Of a stretch of 5,755 nucleotides of DNA, positions 1 through 5,755 are shown one piece after another. The position numbers were made by a program, and so were the translations under genes. Below the pieces are notes generated by a model that was not told the origin of the DNA, made no database searches, and saw only the letters and a list, made by a program, of their open reading frames with translations. This DNA is from an uncultured Eubacteriales bacterium (GTDB taxonomy: Bacteria; Bacillota; Clostridia; Monoglobales; Monoglobaceae). The stretch is from assembly GCA_900545865.1 (NCBI GenBank), contig URAN01000095.1:1-5755 (forward strand), given 5' to 3'. Every line of letters starts with the position of its first letter. Position 1 is the first letter of the stretch.

Positions 1-57
1 TTATTATATCAGATTTTTGGGTGTTTGTCGACTCTATTTATATTATACCACTCCATC

Positions 58-169
58 CTAAAGGTTTTTTAATATATCTTGAGTGTTTTCTGCTTTTTTG
101 ATGCCATATTCTTGAATCAGCTCGACTACAATTTTTTCTTTGCTTATTTTTGCTTCTCAGTCTTGACAT
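58..169 (-). pseudogene. possible decayed N-terminal fragment of an IS256-family (mutator-type) transposase
   Basis: Read on the minus strand, the frame open from 156 to 61 encodes 32 residues containing KEKIVVELIQEYGIKKAEN and then TQDILKNL, ending at a stop at 60-58. This resembles the first part of IS256-type transposases, where a helix like 'LIEEYGIKTAEDLQDALKDLLG' precedes the catalytic part. The frame has no start codon and is closed upstream by a TGA at 159-157. An ATG at 169-167 opens a different frame (MSRLRSKNK...), so a one-base shift would be needed to join a start to the similarity. After the stop, the other frame continues with PLGWSGII, roughly where 'LLGG' would be expected. 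No DDE catalytic region is present. I infer a short, frameshifted relic. The similarity is recalled from the family pattern, not measured, and chance in AT-rich DNA is a real alternative. Confidence 0.33.
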
Positions 170-221
170 AAAAATTCTTTATATGATATATCATAGAAAG
201 AATCAAATTTAAAGAATTTTT
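170..221 (-). terminator. AT-rich nested inverted repeat, likely terminator of the regulator operon
   Basis: A near-perfect 30-base palindrome spans 174-203: left arm ATTCTTTATATGATA, right arm TATCATAGAAAGAAT, with one mismatched pair at 181/196. Its core, 182-195, is a perfect 14-base palindrome. A second, perfect 12-base inverted repeat encloses it (AAAAATTCTTTA at 170-181 and TAAAGAATTTTT at 210-221), sharing its left arm with the inner structure. On the minus strand this lies directly behind the regulator's stop codon, and the hairpin is followed by five T residues (174-170), as in an intrinsic terminator. An A-tract on the other side makes it potentially bidirectional. The stem is almost entirely A-T, so it would be weak, and a protein-binding site is an alternative. 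Confidence 0.5.
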
Positions 222-1065
222 ACACTTTTAAAATCCAAGCCTGTTTAGGCGGTATTCCGGTTTTTTTCTTGAAATACCGCGAAAAATAATTGCTGTCGCT
301 AAAGCCACAGGAATGAGCTATTTCAGATATATTTGTGAACCCTGATTCCATCATGGCTATTGATTTCAATATTCTTAGTTCCAAAATATAGCTATGTAGT
401 GATTTACCAGTATGTTTTTTAAATTCCGAGTTGATATAGTTAGGGTGAAAGTGGAATATTGCCGACAATTCTGTGTTATTAATTTCTTCGCAATAATGAT
501 TTTGTATGTAATCAATTACTTTTTCCACATTAAACCCATCAATTTTTTGTGTTCGTTTTTCTGCTTCTTGTGCTATTTTAAGAAGAATATACGATAGTTC
601 TATCGAAGTATTAAGCCTGTAAAACGGCAGTTTTTTTTCATAAGCATCATTTATTTTAATGAAATGCTGACGAAGCGAATAGCGGTTTTGGAGAAAGCAG
701 TATTTATCAAATTGTGGAGCATCTGTAAAGGTTATTTTTTCAAAAGGTCTTTTATCACTTGTTATTTTAATATTTACAGGTGGTATAGGTTCTTCAAAAT
801 GTGAAAAATTTTGAGTAAAATCAAAATTAATTGCATTATAAACCGCATTGCATGGCATGTGATGATAGTTTTGACCTGAATTAATAAAAAGCAAGCTGTT
901 TTGAGGCATAACAAAGATTTTATCATCAACTTTTATCTTACCCTCACCGTTTTCAACAAAAAAAAGCCTTGCGTCAATTGGACAATATTCGGGAAATATC
1001 GTATTTTCGCGGATAGATAAAACCCTTGAAAATCTGACAAATGGATTAATATATTTCAGTTCCAT
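220..1065 (-). CDS. AraC-family transcriptional regulator with N-terminal cupin sensor domain
   Basis: This 281-residue cytoplasmic protein is a typical one-component sugar-responsive regulator. The N-terminal part (about 1-130) has the AraC cupin pattern: RLFFVENGEGKIKVDD at 33-48, then a hydrophobic strand and INSGQNYHH at 61-69, where effector would bind. The C-terminal part (about 178-281) is the double helix-turn-helix DNA-binding domain. Helix-turn-helix 1 lies near 197-220 (ELSAIFHFHPNYINSEFKKH). Helix-turn-helix 2 lies near 245-270 with the family signature ISEIAHSCGFSDSNYFSRYF, followed by KKKTGIPPKQ. Length is normal for the family. The ATG at 1065-1063 has a GGAG six bases upstream. 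It is the second gene of the leftward operon. By position it probably controls the divergent isomerase/glycosidase operon and possibly its own, acting at 1819-1887. The effector cannot be read from sequence; a pentose or deoxyhexose is the natural guess from the neighbours. Confidence 0.95.
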   Translation of the reverse strand: MELKYINPFVRFSRVLSIRENTIFPEYCPIDARLFFVENGEGKIKVDDKIFVMPQNSLLFINSGQNYHHMPCNAVYNAINFDFTQNFSHFEEPIPPVNIKITSDKRPFEKITFTDAPQFDKYCFLQNRYSLRQHFIKINDAYEKKLPFYRLNTSIELSYILLKIAQEAEKRTQKIDGFNVEKVIDYIQNHYCEEINNTELSAIFHFHPNYINSEFKKHTGKSLHSYILELRILKSIAMMESGFTNISEIAHSCGFSDSNYFSRYFKKKTGIPPKQAWILKV

Positions 1066-1071
1066 TTAAAA

Positions 1072-1075
1072 CTCC
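1072..1075 (-). promoter_or_regulatory. ribosome binding site of the AraC-family regulator
   Basis: The minus strand reads GGAG followed by TTTTAA and then ATG, a six-base spacing. The site lies entirely within the 15-base gap after the SGNH hydrolase stop codon. This supports co-transcription and the choice of ATG at 1065. Confidence 0.8.
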
Positions 1076-1080
1076 ATTCT

Positions 1081-1818
1081 TTACTTATCTTTCCATATGG
1101 TATCAGAACTGGTGATAGAAACGTTAGTTTTGTCTATCAATAAGTTAAACAACTTAGTTGCAAAAAGCTTATGCATTTCTCGATTTGGATGATTAATGCG
1201 GTTTTCCAATAACATTGTGGTATCGGTTGTTTTACTTAATTCTTTCCAGGCAGAATAGCAATCACAAACTGTTATTCCCATTTCTTTTGCAAGCATGATA
1301 CCACTTTCCATAAACAAATCCATTCTCCCTGAATTTTGCATATCAGCGGTTTTTGCTGCATACTCACGGTACTGCTCGCTTGTATCTGGTGCAACATAGG
1401 TATTGAGCATATTAGGTGTCATAAAAATAGTATCAGTACCTTTTTCAATGCATTTTGTGAAGATTGTCTTCAGTGAGTATGTATAATCCTCTAAACTGCC
1501 ATTAACGTCATTTAAACCGAAGCAAACAATAACTAAATCCGGGTTATGAGCTAATACCTGATTATCAAGTCGGCATAAAGAATTTTTTGCACAGACTCCA
1601 CCAATCCCAGCATTGATTACGTTCACAGGAACATAATTTCTAACCTTATTAAGCTGTTTTTTTAGCACATTCCAATATACTGCTTCATAATCTATTTCGC
1701 CCGGACCGAACGCACCGTGAGTAATACTGTCACCGAAAGCGACTATTGTAATAGGTCCATTTTCAATAAGTTGCCTTGTGTCTGCATTTAGCTTGTCTTT
1801 AATTTTCAATTTAATCAT
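1081..1818 (-). CDS. SGNH/GDSL-type hydrolase, probable carbohydrate or small-ester esterase
   Basis: This 245-residue protein without signal peptide is a predicted cytoplasmic esterase of the SGNH/GDSL superfamily, probably removing acetyl or similar groups from a sugar. Block I is FGDSITHG (28-35), with Ser31 as nucleophile. Block II is NAGIGG (69-74), giving the oxyanion-hole Gly. Block III is FGLND (100-104), with Asn103. Block V is INHPNREMH (208-216), with His210 as catalytic base. The acid normally three residues before that His (D-x-x-H) is Arg207 here, with Glu205 the nearest acidic residue, so the catalytic acid is unclear; some SGNH enzymes work with a Ser-His dyad. It is the first gene of the leftward operon, directly behind the divergent promoter. 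The ATG start is doubtful: AGGAG abuts it with no spacer, while an in-frame TTG at 1809-1807 sits nine bases from AGGAG. Only the first three residues are affected. An in-frame TAG just upstream excludes a longer protein. Confidence 0.9.
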   Translation of the reverse strand: MIKLKIKDKLNADTRQLIENGPITIVAFGDSITHGAFGPGEIDYEAVYWNVLKKQLNKVRNYVPVNVINAGIGGVCAKNSLCRLDNQVLAHNPDLVIVCFGLNDVNGSLEDYTYSLKTIFTKCIEKGTDTIFMTPNMLNTYVAPDTSEQYREYAAKTADMQNSGRMDLFMESGIMLAKEMGITVCDCYSAWKELSKTTDTTMLLENRINHPNREMHKLFATKLFNLLIDKTNVSITSSDTIWKDK

Positions 1819-1823
1819 CTCCT
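1819..1823 (-). promoter_or_regulatory. AGGAG ribosome binding site abutting the annotated ATG of the SGNH hydrolase
   Basis: The minus strand reads TTTTTAGGAG immediately followed by ATG ATT AAA TTG. A zero-base spacer is too short for normal Shine-Dalgarno use of that ATG. The TTG four codons in (1809-1807) has a nine-base spacing and may be the real start. The site therefore bears directly on the start call. Confidence 0.6.
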
Positions 1824-1829
1824 AAAAAG

Positions 1830-1858
1830 AGTATATCATAATCTTTTGTTAAAATCAA
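1830..1858 (-). promoter_or_regulatory. leftward sigma-A-type promoter for the SGNH hydrolase/regulator operon
   Basis: On the minus strand, TTGATT (1858-1853, 4/6 to TTGACA) is separated by exactly 17 bases from TATACT (1835-1830, 5/6 to TATAAT). Transcription would start near A1823, which is the first base of the AGGAG motif. The leader would be only about 5 bases to the ATG at 1818, or 14 bases to the TTG at 1809. The -35 hexamer lies just upstream of the -10 of the opposing promoter, so the two probably compete for polymerase. Confidence 0.55.
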
Positions 1859-1860
1859 GA

Positions 1861-1866
1861 TATAAT
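1861..1866 (+). promoter_or_regulatory. rightward -10 element (TATAAT) of the isomerase operon, activator-dependent type
   Basis: A perfect TATAAT stands 21 bases before the isomerase ATG. The position 17 bases upstream (1838-1843, ATAATC) has no resemblance to TTGACA, nor do the positions giving 16 or 18 bases, and there is no TGn extension. A perfect -10 without a -35 fits a promoter needing an activator such as the neighbouring AraC-type protein. The predicted start near 1873 gives a leader of about 15 bases that begins just before the Shine-Dalgarno sequence. An alternative -10, CATAAT at 1837-1842, would give a longer leader but also lacks a -35. Confidence 0.45.
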
Positions 1867-1874
1867 AAAAAAAT

Positions 1875-1880
1875 GGAGGA
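1875..1880 (+). promoter_or_regulatory. ribosome binding site fixing the isomerase start at 1888
   Basis: GGAGGA is followed by seven bases (GTTTTTT) and then ATG at 1888. This is a near-ideal site and decides between ATG 1888 and the upstream in-frame ATGs at 1846 and 1873. The ATG at 1846 would place its codons across the promoter, and neither upstream ATG has a ribosome binding site. Confidence 0.9.
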
Positions 1881-1887
1881 GTTTTTT

Positions 1888-3333
1888 ATGATTACACGCA
1901 AAAAGCAGCGAACGGCGAATATTGCATTTTTTTCTGTAATTCACGAGGTGTATTTTGAACAGTTTGAGGGGCTTGAAAAATCATTGAACGGTTATCATTC
2001 CGATACCGTGAAATTGGTGGAAAGCAATGATGTAAAGGTGTTTGATTACGGCATTGTCGGCTCTAACAGTAAGGCGTTTGAGGTGGCGGAAAGGATTAAC
2101 GGTGACAGGATAGACCTTATTGTATGTAATATGATTACGTATGCAACATCTTCTGTTTTTGCGCCTATTGTGCAGAACACAAATGCGCCGATAATTCTTA
2201 CGGCACTTCAACCGCTTATGAATATGGATTATTCAAAAGCTTGTACATTCATGCAACTTGAAAATGATAACATTTGTTCTGTGCCGGAGTTTACTGGTGT
2301 TGCAATTCGTTTAGGGAAACCCGTAAAGGATGTTATAATAGGCTGCCTGTATAATGATAAGGCTGCGGAAAATGAAATTTCCGAATGGTGCGAAATTGCA
2401 AAGGTTTTGCATGATTTAAAGGGAGCAAGACTCGGTCTTATGGGACACGTGCTTGAGGCAATGTATGATATGCACGCAGATCCGACAGCGGTCTCTTCGG
2501 CTTTCGGAGTACATATTCCACTGATTGAAATTGACGATGTTGTAGGGGAATATGAAAAGGTTACGGCTGAAGAACTTGAGGCAAAGAAAGCCTTAATACT
2601 GCAGGAATTTGATACACCGACGCCGGTGAGCGATCCTGTAACAATGAAGCTGACGGACAGCGATCTTGAAAAGGCGGCAAAGGGAGCGGCGGCGCTTGAC
2701 AGGCTGATAGAAACGTTTAGACTTGACGGACTTGCATACTATTATGAGGGGCGGGAGAATACGCTGCAGCGCGAAGTTGCAACTTCATTTATTGTAGGCA
2801 ATTCAATATTGAATGCACAGGGAACACCAATGTGCGGTGAATTTGATATAAAAACTCTGATTGCAATGCTTATTATGGACAGACTCAATATAGGCGGCAG
2901 CTTTGCGGAATTTCACCCGTTTGACTTTAATGAGGATTTTATTCTTGTCGGTCATGATGGCCCGCATCATATCGCCATAGCAGATGGTAAGCCTATTTTA
3001 AGAAGTCTTACAAAATTTCACGGCAAGCCCGGAAGCGGTGCTTCTGTTGAATTTAAGCTAAAGGAAGGACCGATTACCATGCTTGGCATAACGCAGACAC
3101 ATGATGGAAGATTTAAATTTGTAATTGGTGAGGGATATTCTAAAAAAGGCCCTATTCCTCCGACAGGCAACACAAACACAAGAGGATTTTTTGAGCCTAC
3201 AACAAAGGAATTTATTAAAAGGTGGGTAATGGAAGGCCCGACACATCATTACGCACTCGGAATAGGACATCGTGCGGACACAATTAAAAAAATTGCTGAT
3301 GTTTTGGGCATAGAAAGTGTGATTGTAAAATAG
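1888..3333 (+). CDS. L-arabinose-isomerase-like aldose-ketose isomerase (L-fucose/L-arabinose isomerase superfamily)
   Basis: This 481-residue cytoplasmic enzyme probably interconverts an aldose and its ketose using a divalent metal, typically Mn2+. The C-terminal half carries the E-E-H-H constellation of E. coli AraA (Glu306, Glu333, His350, His450). Here these are Glu318 in CGEFDIKT, Glu341 in GGSFAEFHPFD, His356 in LVGHDGPHH and His454 in GPTHHYALG. The spacings of 23, 15 and 98 residues compare with 27, 17 and 100 in AraA. The N-terminal part (about 9-215) looks like the superfamily's two Rossmann-type domains, with strands at NIAFFSV (11-17), IDLIVCN (75-81) and DVIIGCLYN (148-156). Length is near that of AraA (500), but the regions between metal ligands are divergent, so I give no araA symbol. 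The substrate could be L-arabinose, L-fucose, D-arabinose or another aldose. The start at 1888 is set by GGAGGA. It is the first gene of a rightward operon, 14 bases ahead of the GH42-like gene. Confidence 0.87.
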   Translation: MITRKKQRTANIAFFSVIHEVYFEQFEGLEKSLNGYHSDTVKLVESNDVKVFDYGIVGSNSKAFEVAERINGDRIDLIVCNMITYATSSVFAPIVQNTNAPIILTALQPLMNMDYSKACTFMQLENDNICSVPEFTGVAIRLGKPVKDVIIGCLYNDKAAENEISEWCEIAKVLHDLKGARLGLMGHVLEAMYDMHADPTAVSSAFGVHIPLIEIDDVVGEYEKVTAEELEAKKALILQEFDTPTPVSDPVTMKLTDSDLEKAAKGAAALDRLIETFRLDGLAYYYEGRENTLQREVATSFIVGNSILNAQGTPMCGEFDIKTLIAMLIMDRLNIGGSFAEFHPFDFNEDFILVGHDGPHHIAIADGKPILRSLTKFHGKPGSGASVEFKLKEGPITMLGITQTHDGRFKFVIGEGYSKKGPIPPTGNTNTRGFFEPTTKEFIKRWVMEGPTHHYALGIGHRADTIKKIADVLGIESVIVK

Positions 3334-3339
3334 GGAGGA
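3333..3339 (+). promoter_or_regulatory. ribosome binding site of the GH42-like gene, overlapping the isomerase stop codon
   Basis: GGGAGGA begins on the last base of the isomerase TAG stop and stands eight bases before ATG at 3348. Terminating ribosomes would cover this site, so the two proteins are likely translationally coupled and made in fixed proportion. Confidence 0.85.
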
Positions 3340-3347
3340 TTATTATC

Positions 3348-5453
3348 ATGTTTAAAAAAATAACACTTGAACTAAGCCTTAAACCGTTTAAGAAAACAGA
3401 TGATAAATATATAGAAGCGGTAATACGAAAAATGTTTATGGATTGGAGAATGTTGCTTAAAGAGCGCGAAGAAATTTCTGTTATGATGTGGGTAGCAGAT
3501 GGGAGTGAAATATTGGACTATAATGCGGATGAGGATGAAGTGTTTGAATGGTGCAGCTATGTCGGAAACGCAAATGAAAAACTCTTGTTGGACGGAGAAA
3601 ATCCTGTATTACCTCTTAATAAACGAAAACGAAAATACATTGAAAATCCACCTGTTGTCACATACGGAATTCTAAAAAATATAGTCAGCAAAATTAAATT
3701 AATCGGCAATGAACTATATCCGGATTCAAAAATAACGGTAGGTGAAACCTTTGATATAGGCCCTGAATTTGCGGTGTCGGACTTTAAGTATAACCGTCAT
3801 AAAGAAATTGTATCAGGGCAGAGGCGATTTGGCTTTATTGACTCAACGGCGCTTTTAAGCGGTGATCAGCACTGCTATGCTGCATATCCCAGTGGCATTC
3901 CCGACAAAACTCCGTTTGCAACATTTTTGGGAAAACAGGCAAATGTTTTTTTGCAGGATATGGGGTTTGACTACATTTGGTTTTCAAACGGTTTCGGATT
4001 TAGTGATTGTCCGTGGATAATGGAGGGAAAAATATTTGATGGAGAAAATTTCAGGAGTGACAAACTTTACGGAGTAAAGCAAAAAATTAAAGAATTTTGG
4101 ACTCTGTTTAGAAAAGAGTGTCCAGATATTCTTGTTGCAACAAGAGGTACAAATAATTCAGTTGGTATTGATTACGCAACAGACGGTGTGCCACTTTATG
4201 ATATTTACAATGGAGAACTTAATATTTTACCGCCACCAAATTCGCCATGGGCTGCTTTAAATTATAACTTCGGACTTGAACTTATGGGGCATATGACAAG
4301 AATATGTGAATTGCCCGGAGATGAATTTTTGTTTCGCTATTATATACATGACCCGTGGTGGGTAAATTCTCCGTGGTACGACCGTTACGGCGGTGAACCT
4401 CATGATATATATTTGCCGATGGCAATTTCAAGAATAGATAGTTTCGGTAATGTGCGTTCAGCAGAATTATTCAGTATTTTATCGGTTGATAACTCATTTG
4501 GAGATATGCCGGATGCTTGCGTAAATGAGCCACTGCCGCATATATTAAAGGCAGAAAAGGATGCGGCGGATAAGCTGTCGCCGCTTGTATGGGTTTATCC
4601 TGTGCGCGAATTTACAACAACGACCGATGCGGCTGTGCTTCCAGAAATGTATTACGGTGACAGGTATATTATGGATGCGATAAACGATGGACTTCCACTT
4701 AATTGTGTTGTGTCTTCTGATAATTTTTTAAAGCATGATTTGAATATTTATAAGGCAAGCATATTAATATCTCCCGTGCCGCAAACGGCAGAGAATGCGG
4801 ATAGATTATTGGAATTTGAACAAATGGGTGGCAGAGTTGTATATTACGGCAGTGAAGAAGGACTTTCCACGCTGCCAGATGACAGTAATAAAATTTCTGT
4901 CAAATCACCGCCATCAAAAATCAGGGAAATACTTGAAGGCTTTGGATACGATATCAAATTTAACAAAATATCTGATGATGTAAAATCGCCTTGCATGACA
5001 GTGTCATCACATGATAACTCTATGATATTTTCTGTTTACAATCCAAATCTGACGACGGAAACAGCATTAAAATTTCCACTAGGAGCACCAATTTTGACTG
5101 GGACTGACTGTGAAATTAAAGACGGACATTCACTTTACCATTTTGACAGAAGCGAACACAAGGAGTGCAGAGTGTTTATTAGGCAGGAAAACGGAATAAT
5201 ATCATTGAACGAAATTGCTCCAGTAAGTGTTGTTTATCACAGAATGCTGCGAATCAACGGCTTGAAGGATGCTACTGTTTGCATATTCCCTGAAAAGAGA
5301 GGTGGCGAAAGTTTAAAGGTTTCAACTGTGCTTCTGGGTGATTTAACTCCTGTATATGATGAGCGGTTTGAACGGATTGAGGATCCTGTCTATGGTATAT
5401 ACTATAGGGCTGAACACATTTCGGGAGATCGCGCAATTTTATTGCCGCGTTAA
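3348..5453 (+). CDS. uncharacterised GH42-like protein: TIM-barrel, GATase-like and beta domains; putative intracellular glycosidase
   Basis: This 701-residue protein has no signal peptide or membrane segment, so it should act in the cytoplasm. I cannot assign a named family. Residues 1 to about 430 look like a (beta/alpha)8 barrel, with strand-loop units at TLELSLKPF (6-14), TVGETFDIGPEF (130-141), FDYIWFSNGFGFS (207-219), ILVATRGTN (261-269) and FLFRYYIHDPWW (327-338). Candidate acidic residues at strand ends are Glu133, Glu140, Asp275, Asp279 and Glu310. The cluster DPWWVNSPWYDRYGGEP (335-351) is rich in aromatics, as in a sugar-binding cleft. Residues about 438-503 resemble the GATase-like trimerisation domain of GH42 beta-galactosidases: a DGLPLNCV strand, YKASILISP (468-476), then a helix and FEQMGGRVVYYG (490-501). 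Residues about 545-701 are beta-rich, like the GH42 C-terminal domain. Coupling to the isomerase suggests it releases that enzyme's aldose from a glycoside. Glycosidase activity is inferred from fold-like features and context only. A non-hydrolytic role remains possible. Confidence 0.72.
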   Translation: MFKKITLELSLKPFKKTDDKYIEAVIRKMFMDWRMLLKEREEISVMMWVADGSEILDYNADEDEVFEWCSYVGNANEKLLLDGENPVLPLNKRKRKYIENPPVVTYGILKNIVSKIKLIGNELYPDSKITVGETFDIGPEFAVSDFKYNRHKEIVSGQRRFGFIDSTALLSGDQHCYAAYPSGIPDKTPFATFLGKQANVFLQDMGFDYIWFSNGFGFSDCPWIMEGKIFDGENFRSDKLYGVKQKIKEFWTLFRKECPDILVATRGTNNSVGIDYATDGVPLYDIYNGELNILPPPNSPWAALNYNFGLELMGHMTRICELPGDEFLFRYYIHDPWWVNSPWYDRYGGEPHDIYLPMAISRIDSFGNVRSAELFSILSVDNSFGDMPDACVNEPLPHILKAEKDAADKLSPLVWVYPVREFTTTTDAAVLPEMYYGDRYIMDAINDGLPLNCVVSSDNFLKHDLNIYKASILISPVPQTAENADRLLEFEQMGGRVVYYGSEEGLSTLPDDSNKISVKSPPSKIREILEGFGYDIKFNKISDDVKSPCMTVSSHDNSMIFSVYNPNLTTETALKFPLGAPILTGTDCEIKDGHSLYHFDRSEHKECRVFIRQENGIISLNEIAPVSVVYHRMLRINGLKDATVCIFPEKRGGESLKVSTVLLGDLTPVYDERFERIEDPVYGIYYRAEHISGDRAILLPR

Positions 5454-5755
5454 ACTTTTGCAGAAGCTTTTGGCTAAGATAAAATGGCGGCTTTATGTAA
5501 AAGGAAAGACATTAGTGTAAACGGATAGAAACCTGATTTTGATATATGGCATTTATATTAAAAGTGTGCCTTTTGTGTGTATAAAATTTTAATACCTTTG
5601 TCATCGTTTGCATAATGTAAGATTATAATGGCAGAGCATTGGCGATTATAAGAGAAAAAATGGAGACAAATATTTTTGCACCATAGAAACAATAAACGTT
5701 TGGAAATGTCAATAAAAGTGCAGTCGAAATTTACCCCAAATTTCTGAAACTACTT
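5454..5755. other. 302-base stretch without a supportable gene
   Basis: No open frame with a start codon and ribosome binding site is visible on either strand. There is no GC-rich hairpin plus T-run behind the glycosidase stop. The candidates are weak: AAAAG-TGTGC-CTTTT (5560-5574), the palindrome TAAAATTTTA (5582-5591), and a GAAATTT-ACCCC-AAATTTC hairpin (5726-5744) without a T-tract. TATAAT stands at 5624-5629, but the nearest -35-like hexamer (TTGTCA, 5598-5603) is 20 bases away. A perfect TTGACA lies on the minus strand at 5712-5707 without a good -10. A frame on the plus strand is open from 5696 to the window end (TFGNVNKSAVEIYPKFLKLL), preceded by TAA and lacking an ATG. The stretch may be a spacer or the edge of a feature continuing beyond the window. 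Confidence 0.6.

Noticed and set aside
412..597. 61-codon plus-strand open frame
   Set aside because: It lies wholly antisense within the AraC-family gene, has no credible ribosome binding site, and gives a Phe/Cys-rich translation typical of a shadow frame.
1846..1887. N-terminal extension of the isomerase from ATG 1846 (14 extra residues, MLKSRYNKKMEEFF)
   Set aside because: It has no ribosome binding site, covers the -10 element and the GGAGGA site, and does not resemble the family N-terminus. ATG 1888 has a near-ideal site.
1981..2211. 76-codon minus-strand open frame
   Set aside because: It is antisense to the isomerase gene and its translation matches no recognisable protein. The sense frame carries clear conserved motifs.
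3058..3270. 70-codon minus-strand open frame
   Set aside because: It is antisense to the metal-binding C-terminal part of the isomerase and Cys-rich, consistent with a chance frame.
4795..4983. 62-codon plus-strand open frame
   Set aside because: It is embedded in the GATase-like region of the large GH42-like gene in another frame, with no ribosome binding site.
5515..5529. cre-like sequence (TGTAAACGGATAGA) for catabolite control by CcpA
   Set aside because: It has two mismatches at conserved positions and is not near a convincing promoter or gene start. One such match is expected by chance at this AT content.
5540..5735. minus-strand frame of about 65 codons in the right-hand spacer
   Set aside because: It has no start codon with a ribosome binding site, the translation is Phe/Cys/Ile-rich without motifs, and it looks like an AT-rich chance frame.
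1..5755. CRISPR array, tRNA, rRNA or riboswitch
   Set aside because: No regularly spaced direct repeats, cloverleaf-like sequences or conserved rRNA segments were seen. The leaders of both operons are too short to hold a riboswitch.

Overview
The window looks like chromosomal DNA from a low-GC, Gram-positive anaerobe, most likely a gut or rumen Clostridia member (Lachnospiraceae or Oscillospiraceae type). This rests on the AT-rich sequence, strong GGAGG-type ribosome binding sites, tightly packed operons, and a carbohydrate gene set built around an AraC-type regulator. The genus cannot be fixed from sequence alone.

The layout is two divergent operons around a 69-base spacer (1819-1887). The leftward operon holds an SGNH/GDSL hydrolase (1081-1818) followed, after 15 bases, by an AraC-family regulator (220-1065). 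The rightward operon holds an L-arabinose-isomerase-like enzyme (1888-3333) followed, after 14 bases, by a 701-residue protein (3348-5453). I read that protein as an unclassified, cytoplasmic, GH42-like glycosidase: TIM barrel, then GATase-like trimerisation domain, then beta domain. The central spacer carries a good leftward sigma-A promoter and a rightward perfect TATAAT with no -35. The two overlap, as expected for a spacer read by an AraC-type activator.

The four genes read together as an inducible module for a small sugar conjugate. The esterase would remove an acyl group, the GH42-like enzyme would cleave the glycosidic bond inside the cell, the isomerase would convert the freed aldose to a ketose, and the regulator would sense the sugar and control both arms. 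No transporter, kinase or aldolase is present, so the substrate (L-arabinose, L-fucose, D-arabinose, D-galactose or another aldose) is undecided. The most notable part is the isomerase plus large GH42-like protein pair, which I cannot assign to a named system.

The left edge (1-219) contains an AT-rich nested inverted repeat just after the regulator, probably its terminator, and a decayed fragment resembling the N-terminus of an IS256-type transposase. The right edge (5454-5755) has no gene I can support and no clear intrinsic terminator.
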